This document shows, one piece after another, positions 1 to 6,899 of a DNA stretch of 10,084 nt. Within the stretch, counting starts at the first letter, position 1. Each line of letters opens with the position of its first letter. The notes beneath the pieces were generated by a model, which searched no databases, was not told the DNA's origin, and was given only the letters and a program-made list of their open reading frames with translations. The translations under genes were made by a program, and so were the position numbers. Source of the stretch: Chthoniobacterales bacterium (GTDB lineage Bacteria > Verrucomicrobiota > Verrucomicrobiia > Chthoniobacterales > UBA10450); NCBI GenBank assembly GCA_013695925.1, contig JACCZO010000065.1, positions 1 to 10,084 on the forward strand, written 5' to 3'.

Positions 1-75
1 CGTCTCGCGTTCGCGAACTTTGAAAAGTCCGTTTCCGCGAGACGCGGAAACCGGCGGGCGGGACGCCCACCCTAC
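1..75. repeat. Hairpin-forming repeat inside dnaE2
   Basis: Nested palindromes lie in the dnaE2 reading frame. GTTTCCGCG-AGA-CGCGGAAAC at 31-51 is a perfect 9-bp stem with a 3-nt loop. CGTCTCGCG at 1-9 is the inverted match of CGCGAGACG at 36-44. GTTCGCGAAC at 9-18 is a perfect palindrome. GGGCG-GGA-CGCCC at 56-68 is a further short stem next to CACCCTACCC. This density of palindromes is typical of REP-like intergenic elements rather than coding DNA, and the translated segment departs from the DnaE2 family pattern where the element begins. The left boundary is outside the window. Confidence 0.65.
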
Positions 76-442
76 CCGAGAGCGCGACCAACCCTTCGGA
101 AAATTCCGGCAGTTCATCCCACCGCACCGTGCAGCTTCCCTTTTCGCTCCGCAGATGCGCCTGAGTGAGGAGGGAGCAAAGGTTGGCGTAGCCCGTTCGA
201 TTTTCCACCAGCACCGGCAGAATCGAGCCATCTTCCAGCGTCAGTTCGGAACCGATGATCGGTTGCACCTTATGTTCGCGACAGGCGACGGAAAATCGCT
301 GCGCGCCGTAGACGCCGTTGCGATCGAGCAGGGCAAGCGTCGTTAGGCCAAGCTCCGCGGCGCGCTCCGCCAGCTGCTCGGGAAAGGAGGCGCCGCGCAA
401 AAAGCTGAAGGCACTGCGGGCGTGGAGTTCGATGTAGGACAT
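1..442 (-). CDS. dnaE2: Error-prone DNA polymerase DnaE2/ImuC, N-terminal part (runs off left edge)
   Basis: C-family polymerase that carries out SOS-induced translesion synthesis with ImuB as part of the mutasome. Only the first 147 codons are in the window, and they are PHP domain. Residues 2-20 (SYIELHARSAFSFLRGASF) are the typical DnaE2 opening, followed by AERAAELGLTTLALLDRNGVYG, a PIIGSEL strand near 61-67, and a GYANLCSLLTQAHLRSEKG segment near 84-102, all in family order. ATG at 442-440 is the only good start; it lies 18 bp after the upstream imuB-like gene, so the two are probably cotranscribed. The TGAGGA at that gene's stop is the nearest SD-like sequence but is far from the start. 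From about residue 123 (after GLVALSG) the protein stops resembling DnaE2 and follows hairpin-forming repeat DNA (positions 1-75). The gene may carry an in-frame insertion or be broken; the frame is open to the window edge. Confidence 0.88.
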   Translation of the reverse strand, partial: MSYIELHARSAFSFLRGASFPEQLAERAAELGLTTLALLDRNGVYGAQRFSVACREHKVQPIIGSELTLEDGSILPVLVENRTGYANLCSLLTQAHLRSEKGSCTVRWDELPEFSEGLVALSGRVGVPPAGFRVSRKRTFQSSRTRD

Positions 443-460
443 AGGAGGCGCTCGAAATCC

Positions 461-1417
461 TCAGTCGTAAATCCCGTCCACCGCCCAGCCATCTGCGCTC
501 TCCTGTCCGCGACAGACGACTCCATCCTCCCCTTCCAAATCCCACTCCGCCCGCTGCCATCGTTTCTCATCCCACCAATCGCCTGAGGAAAAATAAGGCC
601 CCTGGCGCGCGACCACCCTCTTCGCCAGAGAAACAGGAGGTGGCAGGCGCAGGCGGCGCAGGGCCGGGCCGATCATTTGTTCGTTAGGCGAAGCGTCCGC
701 CCCCTCCGTCAAATCCCAGGAAAACGCCTCGAGATGAAACGCCTCGGGCCGATGCGAATCTTCCAGGACGGGACGGCCAACGCGCTTTTTGCCTAACAAT
801 CCCGTGAGCCGGGTGAGCGTTTCGTGCAGGCGAGCCGGGTCGCGCAAGGGCGTCTCGAAAAGATGAAACTGTTGCCAGGCCGGCCGGGCGACCGCGGCGG
901 CGAGGGATACCGCCACGATCGGATGTTCGGCTCGGAAATTTTCGAGGTGCGTCTGGAGAAGGCGGAACAAAATCTCGACCGAATTGGTCGGGTCGGGAAT
1001 ATGGAAGCGATGCTCGTAATGTGACTTGTTCGCCCCGGCGAATCCGTCCTTTGGCGGATCGGCAAAAGTGAGTCGAAAAGTGAGTTCCTGCGTGACGAGG
1101 TAAACCGCGCCGAGGCGGAGGGTGAGTTGCTCGAGAAAACGCCGCAGGACGAAAAGAAGCGGTGCGGCGGTTTCGATCTCGTAATCGAATTCGATCTCTT
1201 CGCGAAAAACTTCCGCTGGCCTAACGAGTTGAAGGAGACGGGTGGCCCGGCCGGTCGCCTGTTCCCAGAGCCGGCCGGCGGTCGGGCCGAGGCGGGCGCA
1301 GAGGGAGTCGGGCTGGAGGGCGGCCAGGTCACCCAGGGTGTGGACGCCCCATTTGTGCAGGATGGCGAGAATGTGGGAGAGCTCTTGGGCCCGCTCAGCG
1401 GTGGATTTGCTCGGCAC
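461..1417 (-). CDS. imuB: ImuB-like mutasome protein lacking the N-terminal polymerase domain
   Basis: ImuB is a catalytically inactive Y-family polymerase homologue that bridges DnaE2 and the beta clamp. This 318-residue product matches only the C-terminal two thirds. A helix-hairpin-helix lies at about 17-44 (ILAILHKWGVHTLGDL), a little-finger region at about 65-180, the pentapeptide QFHLF at 183-187 fits a beta-clamp-binding motif, DSHRPEAFHLEAF is at 220-232, and the C-terminal WWDEKRWQRAEW...DGWAVDGIYD block matches the end of the family. Full ImuB proteins are about 480-520 residues; the palm and fingers (about 170-180 residues) are absent, and the 133 bp upstream cannot hold them. GTG at 1417 is the first usable start because an in-frame TAA lies four codons before it. 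No SD is visible. A LexA palindrome lies 26 bp upstream and dnaE2 follows after 18 bp. No imuA is next to it. It could be a functional scaffold or a decaying remnant; the intact motifs across 318 residues favour the former. Confidence 0.82.
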   Translation of the reverse strand: MPSKSTAERAQELSHILAILHKWGVHTLGDLAALQPDSLCARLGPTAGRLWEQATGRATRLLQLVRPAEVFREEIEFDYEIETAAPLLFVLRRFLEQLTLRLGAVYLVTQELTFRLTFADPPKDGFAGANKSHYEHRFHIPDPTNSVEILFRLLQTHLENFRAEHPIVAVSLAAAVARPAWQQFHLFETPLRDPARLHETLTRLTGLLGKKRVGRPVLEDSHRPEAFHLEAFSWDLTEGADASPNEQMIGPALRRLRLPPPVSLAKRVVARQGPYFSSGDWWDEKRWQRAEWDLEGEDGVVCRGQESADGWAVDGIYD

Positions 1418-1443
1418 AGCCCGAAATTAGCGCGAAACCTAGC

Positions 1444-1459
1444 ATGTTCAATAGAACAT
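1444..1459. promoter_or_regulatory. LexA box upstream of imuB'
   Basis: ATGTTC-AATA-GAACAT is a perfect 6+6 palindrome that contains TGTTC-N4-GAACA, the form I recall as the Verrucomicrobia LexA motif. It ends 26 bp before the GTG start of the shortened imuB. On the minus strand it overlaps TTGAAC, a possible -35, followed 16 bp later by a weak -10-like TAATTT. LexA bound here would block transcription of imuB'-dnaE2. No other exact copy of the motif was found in the window. Confidence 0.8.
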
Positions 1460-1460
1460 A

Positions 1461-1550
1461 TCCCTGGAGAGACGGGCGCTGTCCCGTCCCCGTTTCTGAA
1501 ATCCAATGCTGCCGAACAGAAACGGGGACGACACGGCGGTCGTCCCGCCA
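1461..1550. repeat. REPIN-like inverted repeat between the 648-residue gene and imuB'
   Basis: CGTCCCCGTTTCTG at 1485-1498 and CAGAAACGGGGACG at 1517-1530 form a perfect 14-bp inverted repeat around an 18-nt loop. Outside this core, the arms (about 1461-1484 and 1531-1550) also match imperfectly as inverted copies, each GC-rich with GACGGGCG/CGTCCCG-type blocks. The element starts directly at the stop codon of the upstream gene and ends directly at the LexA box. On the minus strand it could act as a transcription terminator for the upstream gene, but no U-tract follows the core stem. Confidence 0.75.
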
Positions 1551-3497
1551 CTACCCGTTCGGCGTCAGTAGCCGCGACTTGGTATCGTCGGGCAGCGACG
1601 AATTTGCGATCCAGGCTGACGCATTGCGCGGATCGGCTTTGAGCCAGGCCCGCGCGGTCGATTCCATCTGGCTGTTGCGCAGGTTGTCATCGCCGATCGT
1701 GGCCGCCCATTGCACGGCGGCTGAAGGATCGGACGACCGGATTTGATTGGCAAAAGCGCTCACCGCCTGATCCCGGGAAGGGCCGTCGTCCAAATTTCCA
1801 AGCCAGCTTGCCGCCGCGGCCGGATCGTTTCCAGCCCAACGGTTGATCACGTTTTCGAAAATCTGCCCGCGCGTTTTGCCTTCGGGAAAAGAAGCGGCCC
1901 AATTCCCGGCTGCCTGGGGATCGCTCCCGGCCCACTGCGCGGCGATCGAGACTGCGGCGCTCGCCCGGGTTTCGCCCGAGAGACGCGTCAGCATTTGCGC
2001 GGCGCGCTGCGGATCGTTTTCTGCGACGGAGGAAATAATATTGGGCAAAACGGAATTGCGCGCGGCGGGGTCGGACAAACTTTGCGCCCAGCTCAGGGCG
2101 GCTTGCGCATCGTTCTGGGCCCATTGCCGCGAAATACTGTCGAGCAGATTTTGCCGTGTCTCGCCGCTCGTGCTGCGCACCGCAAATTCCGCAGCGCTGG
2201 CCGGGTCCGACTCGCTCCACTGCGTCACGATCGGGTTGAGCGCGTTTTGCCGGGTCGCGCCGTCGGGAAGTTTTTCCGCCCAACTCAAGGCGATTTGCAC
2301 ATCGGCAGTCGCGAGCTGGCGGGCGATCGATTTGACCGCATCGTCCTGGATTTTTCCCGCTGGCATCGCGACCACATAATCGGCCGCGGCATTCGGATCG
2401 CTTTGCGCCCAGCTCGAAAGCACATTTTGAATCGATCGGTTCTTGCCTTCGCCCGCCGGCAACGCGTGGGTCCAGGCGAGCGCAGCCATCGGATCGGTCT
2501 GCGCCCACTGCCGCGCGATGTTGCCGGTCGCGCGATCGCGCGCCGGACCCAGAGGCAGGCCCGCGATCATGGTGGAGGCTTCCTGGGGATCCTTGTTCGC
2601 CCACGCCGAAAGGACTGTCTGGAGCGCGTTGTCACGACTCTGGCTGGGGGGCAGGTTGGTCGCCCAAGTCAAAGCGGCCTGCGGATCCTGGTTTGCCCAG
2701 GTCGAGGCGACGACTTGGACGGCGTTGTCGTGTCCGGATCCGAGCGGCAACTGCGCGGCCCGCTGCGCCGCGGTGATCGGGTCGCTTGTCGCCCAGCGGG
2801 AAAAAATCGGCCAATAAAGATTCTGCCGGTTGTTTCCGGAAGCGGGCAGCGTTTGCAGCATGGCGAGAGCAGCCTCGGGGCTGGATTCGGCAAGAGAAGA
2901 GACAACCGATTGCAAGGCACGATCGCGGTCCTGGCCAGGCGGCATTTGCAAAACCCAGGCGTTCGCGGAACTCGCGTCTTTTACCGCCCATGCGCGGACG
3001 GCGGCCGCGACCATCGACCTGCGATCGGAAACGGTCCCGTTCGTCTGCGCATAGGCGAGCGCCGCCTGCGGTTCGCCTTCCGCCCAACGCGCCACGAGCA
3101 TGCTGAGGTAGATCGATTTCTCGCGCTGATTGGGCAGGGCCTGAAAGGCGTCGATTATCGGCCGGACGTTTTTCGGATCGATCCCGTCGATCAGTTTGCT
3201 GGCCTCGAAATAAGTGTGGCGATCGGAAGGACGAGCCATCGCCTTCTTCAGGCCGCCGATGACGGTTTCGAGCGACGCCGGACCGGACCCGCGGTCGGTC
3301 AAGATCTTGTGGGACGGGGTGGGGGTCAAACTCGTGACGAGCCGAACCGGCGCCTGGATTTCGCCTAACGAATCGATTTCATCCGCGATGGCGGCGGCCA
3401 GGTCCGGGAGACGGGGGAGGGTGAAGCGGCCGATGGCTATTCCGGCGAGGAAAGCGGCGACAACCACGAGGAAGGTGCGAAGAGCGAAGCGCGGCAC
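1551..3497 (-). CDS. Membrane-anchored protein of sixteen 32-residue helical repeats
   Basis: 648 residues, function unknown. Residues 8-24 form an N-terminal hydrophobic segment (signal peptide or membrane anchor), followed by a linker to about residue 137. From W138 to about 640 there are some sixteen tandem repeats, nearly all exactly 32 residues (one of 33, one of 31), with pattern WAxxDPxAAxxWAxxLPxGxxRxxAxxxVxxx. Each reads as two helices separated by the LP-G turn, which suggests an alpha-solenoid of TPR/Sel1-like size exported to the periplasm or cell surface, probably for protein-protein contacts. No catalytic motif is seen. GTG at 3497 is the only start that keeps the hydrophobic segment, since an in-frame TAG lies four codons upstream; no SD is close to it (a GGAGGA lies about 34 bp upstream). 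The gene stands alone between dinG (93 bp upstream) and the repeat at 1461-1550. I recall similar WAxxDP repeat proteins in Verrucomicrobiota genomes, usually as hypothetical proteins. Confidence 0.85.
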   Translation of the reverse strand: MPRFALRTFLVVVAAFLAGIAIGRFTLPRLPDLAAAIADEIDSLGEIQAPVRLVTSLTPTPSHKILTDRGSGPASLETVIGGLKKAMARPSDRHTYFEASKLIDGIDPKNVRPIIDAFQALPNQREKSIYLSMLVARWAEGEPQAALAYAQTNGTVSDRRSMVAAAVRAWAVKDASSANAWVLQMPPGQDRDRALQSVVSSLAESSPEAALAMLQTLPASGNNRQNLYWPIFSRWATSDPITAAQRAAQLPLGSGHDNAVQVVASTWANQDPQAALTWATNLPPSQSRDNALQTVLSAWANKDPQEASTMIAGLPLGPARDRATGNIARQWAQTDPMAALAWTHALPAGEGKNRSIQNVLSSWAQSDPNAAADYVVAMPAGKIQDDAVKSIARQLATADVQIALSWAEKLPDGATRQNALNPIVTQWSESDPASAAEFAVRSTSGETRQNLLDSISRQWAQNDAQAALSWAQSLSDPAARNSVLPNIISSVAENDPQRAAQMLTRLSGETRASAAVSIAAQWAGSDPQAAGNWAASFPEGKTRGQIFENVINRWAGNDPAAAASWLGNLDDGPSRDQAVSAFANQIRSSDPSAAVQWAATIGDDNLRNSQMESTARAWLKADPRNASAWIANSSLPDDTKSRLLTPNG

Positions 3498-3590
3498 GGT
3501 CGGAAACTAACAGAACTCGAAAAGAAAATCTCCTCCACAAAAAGAGGCTATTTTGGTGCGAGACTCTGTCGAGCCGGCGGCGATTATCGG

Positions 3591-5573
3591 TTACAGGATC
3601 TTGACCGGGCACTCGGGCAACGCTTTTAAGAAAGCGCGCCCATAGGTTTTGGTCACGATTCGGTTATCGAGCACGACGACGATGCCGCTGTCGCTTTTCG
3701 TTCGAATCAAACGCCCGACGCCCTGGCGGAATTTGAGGATCGCTTCCGGCAGCGAGTACTCAGTGAAGGCGTCGCCCCCGCGTGCCTGGATGAGCTCGAG
3801 CTTCGCCTCGGTCAGCGGATGATCGGGCACGGCGAAAGGGAGCCGCGTGATGATGACATTGGAAAGCGCGTCGCCCGGCACATCCACGCCCATCCAAAAA
3901 CTGTCGGTCCCGAAGAGCACGCTGCGCGGTGTGTTCTTGAACTGCTCGAGGAGCTGGCTGCGGGGCGCGCCTTTGCCCTGCACGAGCAGGTTCATTTTTT
4001 GCCTAACGAAAAAGTTTTCCATTTCCCCGGCCAGCAATTGCATTGAGCGATAACTGGTGAAGAGGACGAAGGCGCGCCCCTCGGTGTCTTCAACGAAACG
4101 CGCGATCCATTCTGCGAGCGCGGCGCTGTAGGCTTCGTCGCGCGGGTCTGGCATTTTACGCACGACGAAGACCTTCATCTGCTTTTCAAAATCAAACGGA
4201 CTCCCGAGCTGCAATGGCTCAGCTTCGTCCGCCCCGATCCGGCGCCGGAAATAGAGCAGATCGGGCCGGCCGACTGCGAGGGTCGCGCTTGTCATCACGC
4301 TCGTGCACTCGTCGCGGAATAGCATTCGGCGCAGGACCGGGGCGACGTCGATCGGGGCGGCGTTGAGAGTGATGTTTTGCGCCGCCTTTCCCGTTCGTTC
4401 GACCCAGTAAACGTATTCCTCCGCGCTCTGTTGCAGGAAGATCGAGATTCCTTCGCGCGCGTCGGCGATCCGCCGCCCGAGTTCGGTCAGCTCGGCCTTC
4501 AGAAATTCATCTTCGGTTTTGCGCACCACTTCGATGATCCGCGCCTGCAATGCGGCGAGACGGCCGGTGATCTGATCGTCGACGAAATCCGCCTCCCGCA
4601 CCCGGCATTCGCGGCCCTTCTTGAAGTTGGCCCGCTCATCGATCGCGTCGAAAAAGCGATCGGCCTCTTCGACCAGCGATGCCGCCAGGGTCACACCGGC
4701 GGCGTCGCGCGTGACGGTGAAGAGCCCTTTCTTCGAGCGCGCGTTATAAAGTCGCTGGATGGTGGCGCGCAAACCGTATTGCGAAATCCCGATCCCGATC
4801 TGACGCGAGGCGACCTGCTCGACGGTGTGTGCTTCGTCGAAAATGATGAAGTCGTTAGGGAAAAGATAACCTTCCTCGCGCTCCTCCTGTTCCTCCGGGC
4901 TCCCGAGAAGCATGAAGAGGAGGGTATGATTGATCACAACCACGGCGGCCGAAAGGAGGCGCCTGCGGGCTTGTTGAAAAAAACAGCGGGAATTTTGCCC
5001 GCAGGTTTTCACGGTGCAGAGGTGCGCTTCGCTGCAAACCTGGACCCAGACTTTAGGGTCCGGCTCGATCGGCAGATCACTCAGCGTGCCGTCAGTCGTG
5101 GTGCGCGCCCAATCGGCCAGCCGCGCCAGGTCGGCCTGTTCGGTGGTGTTAAAAAGTTCGGTCGCGTTCTGGATCGCGCGCTCCAGCCGGCGCGGACAAA
5201 GATAATTTTGCCGGCCTTTCATGAGCGCGGCCTCGAATTCGACCGGGAGGATTTTTTTCACGATCGGGATGTCCTTGTGCAGGAGTTGCTCCTGGAGGTT
5301 GATCGTGTGGGTCGAGATGATCGCTTTTTTCTTTTTCTCGAGCGCGAAAAGAATCGCGGGCACGAGATAGGCGAGTGATTTGCCGACCCCGGTCCCCGCT
5401 TCGACGACGAGGTGGCGTTCCTCCTCCAGGGCCTGCGCGACGGCCGCGGCCATCGCCTGCTGCTGCGGCCGGTATTCAAAATTGCGCGCCTTGGCGAGGA
5501 ACCCGTCTTCGGCGAATATCCCTCGCACGCGCTCGACAAAGTTGCTGCTAAGGGAATCTTTGAGCGCAATCAC
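3591..5573 (-). CDS. dinG: DinG/YoaA-type Fe-S ATP-dependent DNA helicase
   Basis: Superfamily 2 5'-3' DNA helicase of the XPD/DinG group, acting on damaged or structured DNA. At 660 residues it has the usual length. Walker A is EAGTGVGKS (58-66) and motif Ia ISTHTINLQEQL. The 4Fe-4S ligands are most likely C126, C186, C191 and C197, with spacing like E. coli DinG; C180 is an extra cysteine. FDEAH at 245-249 is the DEAH box, GTDSFWMGVDVPGD is motif V, and QGVGRLIR at 617-624 is motif VI with the arginine finger. There is no N-terminal exonuclease domain, unlike the DinG of many Firmicutes. GTG at 5573 is the first possible start (in-frame TAA four codons upstream); a GGAG abuts it with no spacing, so SD use is doubtful. 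It diverges from the LPS permease gene. dinG is LexA-controlled in E. coli; here no exact LexA box is seen in the 174-bp upstream region. YoaA-like identity is possible. Confidence 0.9.
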   Translation of the reverse strand: MIALKDSLSSNFVERVRGIFAEDGFLAKARNFEYRPQQQAMAAAVAQALEEERHLVVEAGTGVGKSLAYLVPAILFALEKKKKAIISTHTINLQEQLLHKDIPIVKKILPVEFEAALMKGRQNYLCPRRLERAIQNATELFNTTEQADLARLADWARTTTDGTLSDLPIEPDPKVWVQVCSEAHLCTVKTCGQNSRCFFQQARRRLLSAAVVVINHTLLFMLLGSPEEQEEREEGYLFPNDFIIFDEAHTVEQVASRQIGIGISQYGLRATIQRLYNARSKKGLFTVTRDAAGVTLAASLVEEADRFFDAIDERANFKKGRECRVREADFVDDQITGRLAALQARIIEVVRKTEDEFLKAELTELGRRIADAREGISIFLQQSAEEYVYWVERTGKAAQNITLNAAPIDVAPVLRRMLFRDECTSVMTSATLAVGRPDLLYFRRRIGADEAEPLQLGSPFDFEKQMKVFVVRKMPDPRDEAYSAALAEWIARFVEDTEGRAFVLFTSYRSMQLLAGEMENFFVRQKMNLLVQGKGAPRSQLLEQFKNTPRSVLFGTDSFWMGVDVPGDALSNVIITRLPFAVPDHPLTEAKLELIQARGGDAFTEYSLPEAILKFRQGVGRLIRTKSDSGIVVVLDNRIVTKTYGRAFLKALPECPVKIL

Positions 5574-5590
5574 TCCGCGAGCTTACGCGG

Positions 5591-5746
5591 GAAATCCGAA
5601 ATTCGAATTTCGAAATCCGAAACAAGTCCCAATGACCGAAGCTCAAAGTCCTAATTCTGCGGTGTCGCAGGCGGATGTTTCGAACACCCGGATTTTGGAT
5701 TTCGTTCTTGTTTCGGATTTCTTGTTTCTTATTTCGAATTTTCCCA
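5591..5746. repeat. AT-rich inverted-repeat element in the divergent dinG/lpt promoter region
   Basis: GAAATCCGAAACAAG at 5612-5626 is the perfect inverted match of CTTGTTTCGGATTTC at 5707-5721. The similarity extends imperfectly over about 39 bp per arm, to GGGAAATCCG near 5590 and TTTTCCC near 5745. The arms are made of short CGAAAT/ATTTCG words, distinct in composition from the surrounding GC-rich genes. The element fills nearly the whole gap between the two divergent start codons, so promoters of both genes must lie in it or in neighbouring coding DNA. I see no convincing -35/-10 pair. Related GAAATCCGAAATCCG repeats are, from memory, common between genes in this phylum. Confidence 0.75.
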
Positions 5747-5747
5747 A

Positions 5748-6899
5748 ATGAGACTGCTCGACCGCTATGTCCTCCGGAATTTCCTCCAGCCCTACGTCTA
5801 TTGCATCCTTGGTTTCCTCGCCATCTGGCTCATCTTCGACATCAGCGATAACAGCGCGACGATCTTCGATGAGCGGGCCCCGTTAGGGCAGGTGGCGCAA
5901 TATTATTGGACCCAGATCCCGCAGGTGCTGGTCATTCTTCTGCCCGTATCCCTGCTTCTCGCCCTTCTTTTTTCCCTCGGCCGGATGTCGCGGGCGAACG
6001 AGATTGTCTCGATGCTGACCTCCGGTGTCAGTGTCCCGCGGCTGCTTCTGCCCCTGCTCGTGATGGGAGCGTTAACCACTGGGGCCGCCTTTGCTCTCAA
6101 TTATTCGCTCGCGGCCCACGCCGAGTTGGCGCGCAAGAAATTCCTCGAACGGGTCCTGAGCCGGACCGGACCGCGGGACGTTGTGGTAAGCGGCCAGGTC
6201 TTCCGCAACCGAACCGACAATCGCACTTGGTACATTGCGCGTTTCCGGCCGGGCTCGAATGAATTCAGCGGCGTGCAGGTGGTGCAGCAGGACGCCCAGG
6301 AAAATATTGTTCGTAATTACATTGCGACTGATGCCTTCTTCGAGCCGGCCACGAAGACATGGCGCCTGGAAAAAGCAAAAGTGGTCGACTACGATTCCGC
6401 GGGCAACATCACGCGGGACAAGCTGTTCAGGGACCTAACGATCCCAGGCTGGAGCGAAACGCCCTATCGCCTGGACAGCGCCAACGTCCGCCCGGATTTT
6501 CTGGGGGTCTCGGAACTGAGGGAATACCTCCGGTATAATTCCGATTTTCCCGAGACGCTCCTCGCCCCTTTCCGCACCCAGCTCCAGTATCGCTGGGCGT
6601 TGCCTTGGACATGTTTCATCGTTGCCTTGATGGGCGCGCCGCTTGGGATCAGCTTTTCGCGGCGCGGCATCATCGCGAGCGTGGCGATGGCGATCGGGCT
6701 CGTTTTTACCATGAATTTTTTGACTCATCTTTTCCTCGCGCTCGGGGAAGGGAACCGAGTCTCGCCTGTGACCGCGGCCTGGACGCCAAACATCGTCTTT
6801 TTCTTCATCGGTCTTTATCTCCTGCGCCTCCGCGCGACGAACCGCGAAGCGCCTAACTTTAATCCCGCCGCGCTCTGGCGTAACTTGCGCGCGTCATGA
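5748..6899 (+). CDS. LptF/LptG-family permease (YjgP/YjgQ), LPS export
   Basis: Inner-membrane subunit of the LptB2FG ABC exporter that extracts lipopolysaccharide and passes it to the periplasmic Lpt bridge. The 383 residues show the family layout: three N-terminal membrane segments (about 14-32, 58-78, 96-118), a periplasmic beta-rich domain (about 125-285, with FRNRTDNRTWYIARF and an EPATKTWRLEKAKVVDY strand pair), and three C-terminal segments starting at RWALPWTCFIVALMGAPLG and ending at NIVFFFIGLYLLRL. RANEIVSMLTSGVS (82-95) is the conserved cytoplasmic coupling segment after membrane segment 2. It is not decidable whether this is LptF or LptG; the MRLLDRY opening is slightly more LptG-like. 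ATG at 5748 places the first segment correctly; no SD is visible. Its TGA overlaps the next ATG (ATGA), so it is the first gene of a run of five. Confidence 0.9.
   Translation: MRLLDRYVLRNFLQPYVYCILGFLAIWLIFDISDNSATIFDERAPLGQVAQYYWTQIPQVLVILLPVSLLLALLFSLGRMSRANEIVSMLTSGVSVPRLLLPLLVMGALTTGAAFALNYSLAAHAELARKKFLERVLSRTGPRDVVVSGQVFRNRTDNRTWYIARFRPGSNEFSGVQVVQQDAQENIVRNYIATDAFFEPATKTWRLEKAKVVDYDSAGNITRDKLFRDLTIPGWSETPYRLDSANVRPDFLGVSELREYLRYNSDFPETLLAPFRTQLQYRWALPWTCFIVALMGAPLGISFSRRGIIASVAMAIGLVFTMNFLTHLFLALGEGNRVSPVTAAWTPNIVFFFIGLYLLRLRATNREAPNFNPAALWRNLRAS

Noticed and set aside
793..1551. 252-codon frame overlapping imuB' in another minus frame
   Set aside because: Ser/Pro/Arg-rich shadow; the ImuB motifs are in the other frame.
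1743..3368. 541-codon open frame on the plus strand opposite the 32-residue-repeat gene
   Set aside because: It lies antisense to a protein with clear repeat structure. Its product is Arg/Gly-rich with no recognisable domain, as expected for the reverse strand of GC-rich coding DNA with a periodic sequence.
3505..3575. Rho-independent terminator between dinG and the repeat-protein gene
   Set aside because: Only a 4-bp CCTC/GAGG stem with an 8-nt loop is present and the U-run is in the loop, so it is too weak to call.
3930..3945. TGTTCTTGAACT inside dinG as a LexA box
   Set aside because: The spacer is 2 bp instead of 4 and the site lies deep in coding sequence.
4377..5378. 333-codon open frame on the plus strand opposite dinG
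   Set aside because: Entirely antisense to well-conserved helicase motifs; the product has no family features.
5667..5685. TGTTTCGAACA near dinG as a possible LexA box
   Set aside because: The half-sites are TGTT and GAACA with only 2 bp between them, so it does not fit TGTTC-N4-GAACA.
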